This document shows positions 10,634-21,861 of a stretch of 64,000 nt of DNA, in pieces. The stretch lies in contig JASFAU010000008.1 in NCBI GenBank assembly GCA_039704465.1, positions 868,001 to 932,000 of the forward strand, given 5' to 3'. The number at the start of each line of letters is the position of its first letter. Position 1 is the first letter of the stretch. This DNA comes from Plasmodiophora brassicae. Its lineage: Eukaryota; Endomyxa; Phytomyxea; Plasmodiophorida; Plasmodiophoridae. The position numbers and the translations under genes are program-made. Below the pieces are notes generated by a model. It searched no databases. It worked only from the letters and a program-made list of their open reading frames with translations, and was not told the DNA's origin.

Positions 10634-11599
10634 TCATGACGAGGCATGGGCAAGGTCGAACACGCGGTTGACAATGTCGTCAACAACGACGGACCCATGG
10701 CGTTCGTTGAAGAACTTGGACTTGACAATGACGTCGACATGGGCGAACACTGGCCGGCTTGGCAATATCGCATAACGCTCCCAGTCCAGGGCGTCCAGCC
10801 TCCCCATCATCAGCTCCTCTAGGGGCGTATGCACCGTCTGTGAGCCGCCCTCGTCCATCTCCGCGGTCTCGGCGTCGTCACGAATAACACGTGGTGATTC
10901 GCCCAGGAGCAACTTGCTCAACGACACAGGGAACTGCGCCTTGAACGGGTTCGTCCGCCGGATCACCGACGTCTCGTAACCGACCGTCGGATCGTATCGT
11001 ATTGCGCCGTACGCGATCCGATGCCGAAACAAACGCAACGCGTTGATGAACGCGTCGTCCGTCATGCGAACGATCAACGGCACTGTCGAATCATCGCCGT
11101 CCTTCAGCATCAGCTCCTCGCCAGTCTGCTTGATGAAAAACCGGGTGCCGTGCATGAAGACATCGTCCACAATGGCGGTCAGTGGATGCGGTGCGAAGGA
11201 TCGTGCCCTTCGTGCATGCTCCAGGGAACCCAGGTGCGGCGTTGCTATCGATAGGTAGATGACCGGTTGCACGCGAACGGGAATCGTGCCGTTGTCATGC
11301 AGCAGTCGAATAACGTACCGCGCGATGAGCCCGCCTAACGAGTGCCCGATGAACGAAATGTGCGTCGCATGGTGTTTCTGGCATTCATCGACAATCCAGG
11401 GCGCCAGTCGCTCGGCGGCGCCCTGTATGCCGTGCCGCGTCAGGCCATGGTTCACGGTCGGCACCAGAACAACAGCGCTTATCCCGGTGGCATCGCGAAA
11501 CCGCTCGCGCAGTCGCGTCGCCATGTAGGCGAAGTCGTCGGCCAGCCCGTGGAGGCCATGGACCATCACGACGGCATGCACGGCGCGCGTCGGCGGCAT
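10634..11599 (-). CDS. DUF676-type serine esterase/lipase
   Basis: Intronless, 321 residues from ATG 11597-11599; the frame is open further upstream but only with non-ATG starts. It is an alpha/beta hydrolase: VVMVHGLHGLADDF forms the oxyanion region, HISFIGHSLGGLIARY holds the nucleophile Ser in GHSLGG, and IATPHLGS is a motif typical of the DUF676 (ROG1-like) putative lipases. A later DGDDSTVPL is a candidate region for the acid residue, and a His is expected near FAHVDVIV. Likely acts on lipids; no signal peptide or membrane segment, so probably cytosolic. Confidence 0.85.
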   Translation of the reverse strand: MPPTRAVHAVVMVHGLHGLADDFAYMATRLRERFRDATGISAVVLVPTVNHGLTRHGIQGAAERLAPWIVDECQKHHATHISFIGHSLGGLIARYVIRLLHDNGTIPVRVQPVIYLSIATPHLGSLEHARRARSFAPHPLTAIVDDVFMHGTRFFIKQTGEELMLKDGDDSTVPLIVRMTDDAFINALRLFRHRIAYGAIRYDPTVGYETSVIRRTNPFKAQFPVSLSKLLLGESPRVIRDDAETAEMDEGGSQTVHTPLEELMMGRLDALDWERYAILPSRPVFAHVDVIVKSKFFNERHGSVVVDDIVNRVFDLAHASS

Positions 11600-11777
11600 C
11601 CTCGCCGGCCCTGCAGTGACCGGTGGCGGCCCGCTTACATTAATCGTTCGACGCCGGCGCAGTTCCGTAGTTTTGCGCGACTGCAGCTGCTCGCGCACTT
11701 ACCTAAAGATAAGTACCCAGCACGTGCACGCTACGAGTACGCGACGCGCGGCGACCAGGATCCCAAGCCGTTTACTT

Positions 11778-12290
11778 CTACCCTGTGTGGTGGGCGGCCT
11801 CAGCGGGTACGCCTGCCAGGTTGCTGTGTTCCATCATCAGTGCAGTCATGTCGATGAACAGCTCGCCGTCTATGGTTTGAGCGCGCTGGGCATCGAGACG
11901 GGCACGCTCGGCGAGGAGATTGGCCACGCTGACGTGTGCCTGGGCAGCTCTGAGAATCAGCTCGGCAACCTCGTCGTTACGTCGAGCAGCGTCGGCGTGT
12001 AGCTGTGCACACATCTCTTCGCCCTGACCAACGTAGTCTGCCATAAGGATGCGTAGGCCTCTCAGGTGGACATTTCCGGCCTTGCGTTGTCGAGCCTCAC
12101 GTCGCCGTTGCTTAGCCTCGAGTCTCAGCCGTACAGATTCACGTTTCCGTTCGGCGGCCTCGCGTCGTCGTTCAGCAGCAGCGCATCTCATCTGAGTAGC
12201 GTGCCGTAGTCGTTGAGCAGCCTGACGTCGCAATTCAGCGGCCTGGCGTTTGAGCTGGGCACTATCGCCCGCTGCGAGCGGCTGAACCAT
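11778..12290 (-). CDS. Coiled-coil protein, unknown
   Basis: 170 residues from ATG 12288-12290. The first half is an Ala/Arg/Gln-rich heptad stretch (QAAELRRQAAQRLRHATQ, AAERRREAAERKRES). The second half is an amphipathic helical segment (NDEVAELILRAAQAHVSV). No family recognised. Its ATG overlaps by two bases the plus-strand ATG at 12289. Confidence 0.5.
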   Translation of the reverse strand: MVQPLAAGDSAQLKRQAAELRRQAAQRLRHATQMRCAAAERRREAAERKRESVRLRLEAKQRRREARQRKAGNVHLRGLRILMADYVGQGEEMCAQLHADAARRNDEVAELILRAAQAHVSVANLLAERARLDAQRAQTIDGELFIDMTALMMEHSNLAGVPAEAAHHTG

Positions 12291-12485
12291 GTCGTCGTCC
12301 ACGTCGACCTCCCCGATCGGCGGTCAACGTCGGAGGATAGGAATGCGATTTATCTTGGGCGGCGTCGGCGGGCACAACGACGGAATGGTCACCTGGACGA
12401 TATTAGGCGCGAGCGCGTGCCAGTCGGTGTGCCCGTCGATACGAGTACTGCCTGTGGGCGTGCCTGGATTATCTCGTCGACTACG

Positions 12486-13013
12486 ATGAACGGACGGCTG
12501 TCACCGGACCCCATTGGACCACGATGCTCGTCGATCTCTGACGATCTACAGGCAATGTCGTTCGCCGACAAAGCAGCGCCGGCTGCCGATGACCACAAGG
12601 GCGCCGACGCCTGTGCCATGGAAATCGATTCGGGGGACGGAGCGTCACCGGGCAACGTCTCCGCCAGGGGACGCGTTAAGCGACACATGACCTCAACAGT
12701 CCAGGCGCGCCCGACGTCGTCGGCCAGCCCCAGAAAACGCCTCGCCAGGACGCGAAGCAAGAGTGTGGCGGATCTCGCGAGCACGCCGCACGCAGGCGCT
12801 CGGCCCACCACGAAGTACCTCGCCAGAACGCGCAGCAAGAGTGTCCCGTCTCTACCTGACAGCGCCGTGCTAACGGGAACGGTGCCGCTGCGACCCAGCT
12901 CTGCTGGCGCCGACCGACGGCCAGACGCGCTGCGAACCTACCGCCTCATGCGCAAGAAAGCGTTCGTCCAGTCGTTCTTTGACCTCATCGACAGGCTTCG
13001 CGAAGAGATGTGA
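12486..13013 (+). CDS. Basic repeat protein, unknown (5' end uncertain)
   Basis: In-frame ATG at 12486 gives 175 residues. A two-copy basic motif LARTRSKSV (residues about 75 and 105) and a helical C-terminus (RLMRKKAFVQSFFDLIDRLREEM) are the only clear features. RxxS sites in the repeats suggest phosphorylation. An ATG at 12289 followed by Ser/Thr-rich codons could be an earlier exon, but no in-phase splice pair was found. Function unknown. Confidence 0.45.
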   Translation: MNGRLSPDPIGPRCSSISDDLQAMSFADKAAPAADDHKGADACAMEIDSGDGASPGNVSARGRVKRHMTSTVQARPTSSASPRKRLARTRSKSVADLASTPHAGARPTTKYLARTRSKSVPSLPDSAVLTGTVPLRPSSAGADRRPDALRTYRLMRKKAFVQSFFDLIDRLREEM

Positions 13014-13094
13014 CAGTGGACGATGCGGATTAAGTCGTGCCGACTTTCTGCACCCGCATGCACAGCGCTGTTAACTTGAACGCGTCGTACATTA

Positions 13095-14980
13095 CTATGC
13101 TGCGGCCTTCTGGCGAGTGTCAACGAGTCTGGTCAATGATCTCGACGCTAACACTGCAACCGCTGCGACACCGACGCCGGCACCAAACAGGGCCAGCCCG
13201 GCGCCGGCGGCCTCGGCCAGAAACAATCGAGCATCTAGGGTCGTCCACACCGACTCGGTCCATATGCTGGACGCCTCGCCCATCACCTTCCAAACCCCTT
13301 TGCCAACATCGAACCGTATGTCCGGGTCGAGGGCGTCATGGTAGTGGGTTTCCGTAAACCCAATGGATTGCAACCACTGATGGATGAGACGCGGTGCATC
13401 GAAGACGGCGTTGGGGTCGGACAGGCCCTGGTAGACGCCAGGGTAGTGCGAGATACGGCCGCTCAACGAGCGAAGGGAGTTCTGGATAGCATAACGCGGC
13501 AGGACAGAAGCAGCAATGGAGCAGTTATCGAATCCATCACGAGCCAGGCAGGCGAATAGAGCGCCGACCAACGTGCAATTGGCTGAGACAAGAGGGCCAG
13601 CATAACCGGCCAGAGACAGCGCGGCTCTGGCTGTAACCGTTGCGGCGGTGCAAGCTCCATCAACGACGTCATCAGAGACAACGTTATCGAACTCGCTGTC
13701 GTAGAACGACGACGCAAACTTGGAGTCAAAGCCAGACAGAACGGCAGACGGGATTGACGATGGGAACGCCCAGCTCGACGAAGGAGGCAACCCAGCTGAT
13801 GAAGACCGTGCCAACCCGCCGCTCCGAAGCGCTTGGGAAATCGCGGACGACCCTGGGTTGCTGCTCGATGTGTGCACATAAAGCGGCGTAGACGACGGTC
13901 CGACTTGCTGCACCTCGATGAGCGATGAGACCGCATTCAGTGGGATCGAAGTGAATGCCGTGTCGATGCGAATTGGGTTTGCGCACCCGCCACCGCTATT
14001 GCTATTGCACGAGAACGCGGTGAGATCCTGAACAAAGCTTCGCGATCCAATCAGGTCATAGGCCTCGCCGTTGAACCAGGCGAACACAATCGACGACGGA
14101 AGCGAGACGCGGTCCTTAGCGCTAACACCAGTTGCGATCGTGGCCGCAGCGCCCAGCAACGCAACCGTCCCAGACACAGCACGATCGGCACCGACAGCAC
14201 GGTCATGCAGCATCGCCGTCGCATCCATCCCCGTCACAACCATGATGACGTTAGGGTTGTCGGACGACAGCGGTTTCGCCAAGGATGACCAGACGTTGTA
14301 CCCGCCTATGGGACTGCACGTGTTCGCTTCCAGGCACGTTTTGCTGTTGTCCTTGCCCTTCATCGAGAACCGAAACCGGGCCTGGTACCGAGGCGTATGG
14401 CCGTTCCGAACCTGGTCGGCATTCTGCGCCTGCATGACGGCAAGCTTGTCGTATATCGAACTGCCAACCTGCCAACCGGATGTCACAACACAAGTACACG
14501 GGATCGAACCGCAGGACCGACCTGAACGATGGCGAAATCCATCGACCGCGACAGAAGGTCTGTCCCAGTCGGGTTCCAGATTTTCGGTGGCGTAACGGGT
14601 GCCCGAGAGGCGAGCGGCGATTGAGAGGCGGGAGAATTCGACGTCGGTCGATCATCAAAAGATGTCAGGAGGATACCTGCGATGTCGTAGGAGCTGACCT
14701 GGTCCAGCATCGTCGGCGTGAGGTCCTTGAATTCCAGAACGAGCGCATAGGGCGGCGGCCCACCGGCGCCGGACCGGAGCTGGTCGAGCGACACGATCGT
14801 CCCGATGCGGTCGTCGACCGAGCACCCGACCGCCCCGCTCCGATTCAGCAGGCGCACGCAGGAGAACGCGCTGTCCAGCACGGTGTAGATATACTTGTCG
14901 ACGTTGCCGAGCGCGGACGCGGCCGTCGCTAGACCGACGACGGCGATCACCGCCATTGCCGTCACCGTCACCCTCCGCAT
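13095..14980 (-). CDS. Nicastrin (gamma-secretase subunit)
   Basis: Type I membrane glycoprotein that gates substrates of the gamma-secretase complex. ATG 14978-14980 begins a signal peptide (TVTAMAVIAVVGLATAASA). One intron, 14469-14521 (53 nt), joins MDFAIVQ to VGSSIYDKL. The aminopeptidase-like ectodomain shows IWNPTGTDLL, NVIMVVTGMDATAMLHD, GTVALLGAAATI and the diagnostic FAWFNGEAYDLIGSRSFVQDL, then SSFYDSEFDNV. A C-terminal transmembrane helix (AGLALFGAGVGVAAVAVLA) is followed by a short basic tail. Several Cys and NCS/NCT glycosylation sites fit a luminal domain. About 610 residues, close to the usual length. Confidence 0.88.
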
Positions 14981-15464
14981 GGCGCACTGTTATGAATTTA
15001 GATTGACCAGTCGGACGCAGAAAAAATATATATCCAGGGCGGCCGCTCCAATTCCATAACCAACGTCGCCTCCAGGACACGCGACAGTTATAGAGCCCAG
15101 TCGCGGCGGAACCGCAGCATGAACGGCACAGGGAACGGCAACACGCCGTCCTCAGCGATTACACTCACGGAGACTGAGTGGCGTCCCGCGGCGCATTGTG
15201 GTAAAAGGGGGGCGCAGGGATGAGACGCGTTTCCGCATGCGACGAAGAGCGAGCTGTAATCGCATCCGGCAGTAGTCGGTAAGCTGCAGTGATATTCGAT
15301 GGTCGGTGAGGCCAGCCGTGGTGCGCGCAGCCCACTGGCGGTGCGGTATATTTTGGGTGAGTGTGAGTTCCTAATTGCGCGGCGGACGGGGAAGTAAAGT
15401 CATCGGAGAGGCGGACACACACAGTCGACGCTGCCGTGGCTGTCCAACGGGGGCCCGCGCCGCC
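14981..15464. other. Divergent promoter region of nicastrin and CHMP4
   Basis: 484 bases between two divergent start codons. An A/T run aaaaaatatatat at about 15021-15033 lies about 45 bases upstream of the nicastrin ATG and could be a TATA element. No conserved coding signal is seen; an open frame on the minus strand here is antisense to CHMP4 exon 1. Confidence 0.4.
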
Positions 15465-16332
15465 ATGAATCTGTTCGGGAAGAAGAAGCCGCCGGCGCCC
15501 AACATGAACGAATCCATACTGAAGCTGCGTGAGACGATCAACCAGCTCGGTAAGCGCGAGGAGTTCCTGCAGAAGCAGGCCGATCAATGCCTGGAGGCGG
15601 CGAAACAGAAGTCCAAGAAGAAGGACAAGAGAGGTACACGCCGCCGTCTGGTTCACGATACCACGTCTGTGCGTCCTCATTTATCAATTCGTGTAGGTGC
15701 GTTGTTCGAATTGAAACGGAAGAAAATGTTCGAAAAGCAGATTGATCAAATGTTCGGCAAGCGTGTCAACCTGGAGACACAAATATTCGCATTGGAATCT
15801 GCTGCGACAAACAGAGAGGTCATCACAGCGATGCAGCATGGCAAGAACGCCATCGATCAGTCGATGAAATCATTGTACGCTGCGCGCCGTCGGCTGGACA
15901 GCATTGTGCTAATCGCCGTACTGGCAGTGATGTGGACAATGTGGCCGATATTATGGACGGTATCGACGACAGCGTGGCAATGGTCGAGGACCTTGATAAC
16001 GCCTTGTCTCAACCGTTGGGTGCAACATCGTATGCCGACGTGCGTCACACGCTGCTGTACACCGTATCGCTTTGTAACCACCGTTTTAGGACGAACTTGA
16101 AGCTGAACTTGCCGAGCTGGAAGACCAAACGTTGCAAGAAGAGCTGTTGGCAACCCCGGAAGTATCGCGAATGCCGCAAATACCCGCTGCAAAGGGTATC
16201 TCCCACCTAATTCGTAATTTCAGTCTTGGCTGAACGCCTTGTGTTACAGCAAAGCCACAAGCAGCGGCGACGACAGCGGAGAGCCAGATCGATGCAGATC
16301 TGGCAGAGCTCGAAGCCGAGTTTGCCATCTAG
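15465..16332 (+). CDS. ESCRT-III subunit CHMP4/Snf7/Vps32
   Basis: Filament-forming core of ESCRT-III, for multivesicular body sorting and membrane scission. Exons 15465-15633, 15697-15874, 15928-16039, 16090-16195 and 16250-16332; four GT-AG introns of 50-63 nt; 215 residues. N-terminal MNLFGKKK, basic helix 1 region (ETINQLGKREEFLQKQ), KKMFEKQIDQMFGKRVNLETQIFALE, NREVITAMQHGKNAI, then the acidic helices (DVDNVADIMDGIDDSVAMVED) and a C-terminal EAELAELEDQTLQEELL. Closing QIDADLAELEAEF is acidic as in the Snf7 autoinhibitory/MIM end. Length and charge pattern match the CHMP4 branch. Confidence 0.92.
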
Positions 16333-16429
16333 TGTTCTGAGGATATCGCACCCATTTACAGTACCAATCAATGAATCTCACCTATTAGGGAAACGCCCGA
16401 TTGCTCTGTCATGGTACCGAACGCGATCT

Positions 16430-16660
16430 GCGAGGGGTTCTTGTCTCAGGCAGGCACCGTCCGGCAGGGTGTCGATGGCGGATGTTGGTAGGGGAACGAT
16501 CGAGAACTACAACGTCACCTGACTGGCTCGATGTCATGTCCTGCACCGCCAGTACGGCGAGTTGCGACACGATCAGCGACATGGGTGCCTTCCAGGCGGC
16601 ACAGGTTCGCCCAGCAGGCGCATGACGTTCCTGCAGGGCATCGTCAGGTCGTCCTGGACC
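16430..16660 (-). pseudogene. Relic of the adjacent seven-helix protein gene
   Basis: The plus strand of 16430-16660 aligns with about 16940-17160, the 3' end of the next gene. Shared phrases include caggcaccgtc/caggcaccttc, cgatggcggat, cgacgggtacggcgagttgcg-like and aggcggcacag. On the minus strand it still reads CAAWKAPMSLIVSQLAVLAVQ, against CAAWTVSTLLLVSQLAVPVVQ in the gene. Frames are broken and the rest of the gene is missing. Confidence 0.7.
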
Positions 16661-16849
16661 CTGTCGGCAGCTGCTGTTAGGTGCTTGGAATCCACACATT
16701 TGCGGTTCTGAGATCGGGTTGTGTTCCCGGCGACTACTGGCATTGTTGTGGGTTGTGTCATGTCTGCCACTCTGTAACGACTGAAGTAACGCGCTCGTGC
16801 ACGTCCCTGTGCATTCCTGGACACTACCTGATGCAGTGAAGCTCATGTA

Positions 16850-18238
16850 TTAGGAGAGCACTCGATTGGTTCGCCCTGGGCCAGGTGCTACGACAACCGT
16901 AGCGCCCACAAGGGCGGGCGTCGCTGGGGGATTCCGGTTCCAGCCAGGCACCTTCAGGCAGGTATCGATGGCGGATAGTTTGGGACGATATGTGATTAAC
17001 AGGGAAAAGGTCGAGAACAGTGACATCGCCTGACTGGCACCGGATGCGATCAGCAGGTCGGTCGGGGACCGATTCTGCACGACGGGTACGGCGAGTTGCG
17101 ACACGAGCAACAACGTGGACACTGTCCAGGCGGCACAGATTCGCACGGCAAGCGCATGACGCTGGATCAGAGCTTGGCCCGTCAGCGTTCCTCGACGTCT
17201 CGATTCCACCATTTGTCGCACAACAACGAAGCAGTGGAATCCGTTGTTGAACGCGTAGATGATGGTGGGCGCCAGTAGCGCCAAATGCGTTTCGATCACG
17301 CCCATCGGCAGCACTTGTGTGCTGGACGCCACGCTGACAACAATCAGCATGACTGTCGTTATCAGAAAACCGGCAACGGCGGCGACACGATCTGCAATGA
17401 TCTTGGCACGCTGCCTAGTGTACGCCTCGAGCGCCAACGTTGCATTCATGTTCAAAGCAGCGCGGGACATCGCAACGATGGGCATGTCGATGTAGCTGAC
17501 GAACACGAGAGCGGGGTAGGCCAGGCCCTGCTCGCGGAACAACGCGACGTTGACGATCCGGATCGTTCGCACCACGTGGCCGAGCAGCAGGAAGAAGATG
17601 CTGATCACCGGCGGCCACGGTGGTGCCCGCACCTTCCATTTGTCGTCAATGACGAATTGCAGGATCCGAACAGTCTCGAACACGACAATGCCAGCGTACC
17701 CCACGGCGACGACGCCGAAGCAGGCGGCCGTGGATGGAAGGCGTAGGGCAACGGCGGCCGGGTTCCGATCGATGCCCGCTCCGTCGGACGCCATTGTGAT
17801 TGCGCCAGAGGGATCGATCGTTCCAATGTCGTCAGCGACTGCAAGAATGGGCAACGTGGCGAACGCATCCGCTTGCGGGACCCAATACGACCAGGCCAGC
17901 ATCTCCATTGTCGTATGAAGCAGGCTGGACGAGGGCGCGTGGAACACGACGCCAACGCACCGGTTGCTGTTGCAGGCGCTGGCCCACTCGGCAACGTTGA
18001 CGGTGACAGTGGTTACTTTGACGAAGACGACTCGGTTGCGGGCATCGGCGCCGATGACCGATGGGCGGTCCAGACCGTCTACGAGGAAGGGCGCACCCGT
18101 GACGTTGAAGGTCGTGTTCCCCATGGCGAACCCATAGCTCGTCACTGAACGAGCATGCCCATCAACAGATCTGATCGTCAACGCGTCCGCGGTCGCCCAT
18201 AACCCGGCGACTATCACGGTCACCAATACCATCGTCAT
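16850..18238 (-). CDS. Seven-helix membrane protein with signal peptide
   Basis: 462 residues from ATG 18236-18238, no intron. A signal peptide (VLVTVIVAGLWATADA) precedes an ectodomain of about 170 residues with N-glycosylation sites (GNTTFNVTG) and a Cys pair (ACNSNRCVGVVFHAP), resembling a PA-type fold. Then come about seven hydrophobic helices, for instance AACFGVVAVGYAGIVVFE, ISIFFLLLGHVV and AAVAGFLITTVMLIVV. The topology suits a receptor-like protein, but no GPCR family motif is recognised. A truncated relic lies just downstream, so the family duplicates locally. Confidence 0.65.
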   Translation of the reverse strand: MTMVLVTVIVAGLWATADALTIRSVDGHARSVTSYGFAMGNTTFNVTGAPFLVDGLDRPSVIGADARNRVVFVKVTTVTVNVAEWASACNSNRCVGVVFHAPSSSLLHTTMEMLAWSYWVPQADAFATLPILAVADDIGTIDPSGAITMASDGAGIDRNPAAVALRLPSTAACFGVVAVGYAGIVVFETVRILQFVIDDKWKVRAPPWPPVISIFFLLLGHVVRTIRIVNVALFREQGLAYPALVFVSYIDMPIVAMSRAALNMNATLALEAYTRQRAKIIADRVAAVAGFLITTVMLIVVSVASSTQVLPMGVIETHLALLAPTIIYAFNNGFHCFVVVRQMVESRRRGTLTGQALIQRHALAVRICAAWTVSTLLLVSQLAVPVVQNRSPTDLLIASGASQAMSLFSTFSLLITYRPKLSAIDTCLKVPGWNRNPPATPALVGATVVVAPGPGRTNRVLS

Positions 18239-18685
18239 CACTGACCTGGTACAGTGACGAGATCGGACGGTACTGGTAATTCGCAGCGGGTGATGTATCG
18301 TGGGGGACTCTGCAACCAAGGACGGTACGTACGTTTCTCCAGGCAGGGCATCCGCTCTGTGGAGGCCTGGCCAGGAACGACATATCTGCGTGTATTTGAT
18401 CATTGGCTTATGTATTGTATTGTAAGGGCATTTCAGGCGAGCACGCTACTCCAGGTCTGATGGCAGCCTTGATGACGTCAAGCTGTGCGGTACAAGTTGC
18501 ATCAGCCAGAGGTGCAGTCAGTGCGGCGTCCTGTCGTCCAAGGGCGATCTGCACCCAGCTCCGTTGTTCTGCCACACTATGGACGATCAGTCAGATCCTG
18601 GGGGCATCCTGGAGCGGCCCACCTGCACGCATTGAGACATACGCAGGGCGTCATGTGAAGGGGTGTACTCTTCGTTCATATGCTG
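18239..18685. other. Intergenic, nothing recognised
   Basis: Upstream region of the seven-helix gene. Plus-strand open frames here are Cys/Arg-rich and unconvincing. Confidence 0.35.
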
Positions 18686-19024
18686 TCACGACACGACGAA
18701 CGGCGACACCACTACAGAATTGTGTACTACACGCTCTGGCCATGAAGGGTGTACCAACACGTAGTATGCCCCGGTCATGTGTCGATTAGCGTCAGCGGAC
18801 CCTGCCTTGATCGGGCACTTCTTGTGGACGTCAGAAATGACGCGATCTGTAGGCCGCCGGTGCCATTGAGGTGCCGGGCGGGCACCCATGTCCGCTCGGA
18901 TGGGGTCACCCTCCCAGTCCACGAAGTAATGTAGCGAGTCCCCGGCCTCGGCTATCGACGTCCACTCGATGCGGAAGTATCCGGAACCATCCCGACGCAC
19001 GGCATCCCAGATGAGATGCTGCAT
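18686..19024 (-). CDS. Hypothetical protein
   Basis: 112 residues from ATG 19022-19024. The stretch DGSGYFRIEWTSIAEAGDSL followed by HYFVDWEGDPIRADMGA looks like a folded beta-rich domain. No family recognised; a further upstream exon is possible. It is divergent from the CFAP70-like gene. Confidence 0.35.
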   Translation of the reverse strand: MQHLIWDAVRRDGSGYFRIEWTSIAEAGDSLHYFVDWEGDPIRADMGARPAPQWHRRPTDRVISDVHKKCPIKAGSADANRHMTGAYYVLVHPSWPERVVHNSVVVSPFVVS

Positions 19025-19203
19025 GCTCTTCGTCAGTTAAGCGCCATTGACGACCACATTGACGGTCGCATGCCGATCAACGGCCAGAATTGCTCAGCAC
19101 ACGTTATGTTGGCTGGTCGATGCAATCCACCCTTGGACATGTCCGTTTTAGGATCGTCGTCAGGTACTGGAACTTCACAGTGTCAGTACAGTCAGCTGGA
19201 GAG

Positions 19204-21793
19204 ATGGCGTCTAATGACGACCCAGCGGCACCGACGGTCGACCTCGTGGTGACTGGCATTCGCGGGTTGTTCTTCGGCAGGCGACCCGACGCTGCCGCCG
19301 AAGAAGCTGAGCAGAAGGCTAAGAAGAAGGCGCCTGGCAAAGCGCCACCGCCCGACGATTCACAGAAATGCACCCGCCCACCATCGCGCCTGCGTGTCCA
19401 CCTGCGCGCCTTTGGCGACGAGCTCAAGTCCGACTGGATCCCAGGCGCGTTCGACACCGACGTTTCCGTCCGTCTGGTTCATCGCCCGACCTCGCTGGTG
19501 GCGCTAGCCGACCTGATCCTCACCAGTGGCAATTCGCCGATAACCGTCGATGTTCTCGAGGAGCGCCCAGGAACAGACGGCGACGAATTGCTGATCGGGA
19601 CCGCTTCCATCAACAGCAACGATTTGCTTCACGGCAGCGGGTCAGAAGGCGGCTGGACCGCCCTGAAGTTCGCTGACGGCGTCGACCGCCTCGAAACGAT
19701 CATCGTGGAAGACCCAGTCGGAGTTACACCGCCGTCCCTGCAAACGAAGACGAACCTCCCGCCACCTGAACTCAACGCCACGGTGACGTGCTCGCCATCG
19801 CCGCTCGTCGATTGGCCGAGCTCTGCCGTCGTCAGCGCTCGCTTGAACTCGGTACGTTTCCGTCGTCGTCCGACCCTCGCCGGTTCCAATGTGTACGTAG
19901 GTGACTCTGCCTGCTGGATCGTTCACCATCACCGTCACGTTGGACGAGCGCTCCGCGTCGATACCAGTGACGTCAACGGGTGATGGTGCCCCGACGGCGA
20001 TCGCGTTCACGAAACGATGGTTCCTCGCCCCGCGCGATGTCGTCGCCTTCCGGCAGCGGATCATCGCAGGCAACGCTCCATCAGTAACGGCAACGCTGTC
20101 GCCTGATGGGACGACGTACACCATCAGCACACGGACGATGTTGCACCCTCTGGAGCATCTGTCCACCGTTGTCGTGGCCGGGGACAGCGCCCCGGATCTC
20201 GACTGGCTGCTCGAGATCGATCGCCCACTTGGCGGTAGCGCCATTGTACAAGACCCCGCTCCTATTGGTATGCAACCATCAGCCCTGCCGTTCTGGTTGA
20301 GCGCACGGGCACGAGCCCTGCGGGACGTCAGAGCGCATCTGGAGCAGGCCGTCGTCTCCATAACCGAACAGCAGCGACGACACCAGGAGACGTTCCAGGA
20401 CAAGTCAGGGATCGTTGACGAGATCCGTACGCGTCTGGCAGGGCCCTTGTCGCGCCTAGCAGCAACCATGTTTCCGGTAGACGACGCACGGGAAGAAAAC
20501 AAGGTGGCGCTGACGAAGGTCGTCGAATCGTTATTGTCGGAGGCCATCGCGAACGTTCTGTCCCTGGAGCAGGATCAGGATTCAGGAACCGCCAAGTACC
20601 CGTCGTTGAGGGACAATCGGCTCCGTCTCGGGCGCCAGGCGATGCGTGAGAGGTCGTGGAATCGCGCGGCAGCGCTTCTGGAGGAGGTCGTCTCCGAAGG
20701 GGCTGACGGGGCCGATCAGTCCCGGCTGCTAATCGACCTGGCAATGTGTCGCCTTCATCAACGGGACTATGATAACGCCAGCGTCCTGCTGGACCGCGCT
20801 GGTGTCGCTGCCGATGATGTATCGGCGGCGGCGGCTCTCGAATTTAAAGACTATGGGCGATGCAGACGCATCTTGAAGCGCCAATCAGAGCCTTCCTCTC
20901 CTGTCATGCAAACGCTCAAGGTCAGTCACAAACAGTCGTCAACAGGGGGTGACGACATACATGCTGAGGCCGCTTCTAGATTCTTTACGAGTACAACGAC
21001 CAACCGCACATGGTGCTGGCCAGGCTTCGCGGTCAGGGGCACCGACCCGGAGCGTTTCCGGATGAGGCATCCTTCATCGCAACGGCGCAAAGCCTCATCA
21101 CGTGGGGATTGCCACTAACAGCGACGACTCTGCTGAGCGACCTAGTGGCCTCATCGGCGTCGATTGCCCAGTTGCTGAAAGGGCAAGCACTGAGCATGCT
21201 GGGGGACATCACAGAGGCCATCCGCGTGCTCGAGAGCGTGCCGGCGACGCTGGACACGATTACCGCTCTCGGTCACGCGTACTATGAGCATGGGCAACCA
21301 GACGCGGCACGGTTCCTGTACGAACGCTGCGATACGATGGAGGGCGGCACCGATTCGTTGGTCCACCTGCGCCATGGCCACCTGCTCTACAGGTTGCACC
21401 GGTACGAACCCGCATTGCACATGTTCCAGCGTGTGCTGGAGCAGCACCCCGACAGTGTGTCCGCCTGGTTGGGCTGTGGGCAGTGCTACTCGAGATTGGG
21501 CGTCGAGTTTGCCGCCAAAGCGGAACAGTGCCTGTCCAGGGCGACCTCGATGGACCCGGAATGCGGCGATGCCTGGGGACAGCTGGCTATGCTGTACGAC
21601 GACCCGCAGGTAAAGCGACCGCAGCAAGAAGTCGAAGCCACAGCTGCGGTCGCCCTCCAGCATCCGTTCGAAAATGTGGAACTTCACAGGTAGTGGATTT
21701 CATACGAGACGACGTCGATGGAATTGATCGCGTTCCCCACTTAGGAAAGTCGTCGAGATCGTTCGACGCGAAGGCGGAGGGTCTCAGGCATGA
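19204..21793 (+). CDS. CFAP70-like axonemal TPR protein
   Basis: Exons 19204-19851, 19901-20920, 20980-21689 and 21745-21793 sum to 808 codons with introns of 49, 59 and 55 nt. The N-terminus (VDLVVTGIRGLFFG, Lys-rich insert, SVRLVHRPTS) reads as a C2-like domain. The middle is charged helical. From about residue 420 onward there are TPR helices (RDYDNASVLLDRAGV, TEAIRVLESVPATLDTI, EHGQPDAARFLYERCD, RYEPALHMFQRVLEQHPDSV, AAKAEQCLSRATSMDPECGDAW). N-terminal C2-like region plus C-terminal TPRs is the layout of CFAP70, an outer-arm-associated ciliary protein, though somewhat shorter. The last short exon (KVVEIVRREGGGSQA) was placed on splice phase only. Confidence 0.6.
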
Positions 21794-21861
21794 ACTGGAA
21801 TAAACAAGAAAACGGAACAATAAAGAAGGGCGGCCAAAGTTTAGAACCCGATCCAATCTAC

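Noticed and set aside
15165..15680. Minus-strand frame between nicastrin and CHMP4
   Set aside because: Runs antisense through CHMP4 exon 1 and has no recognisable motif.
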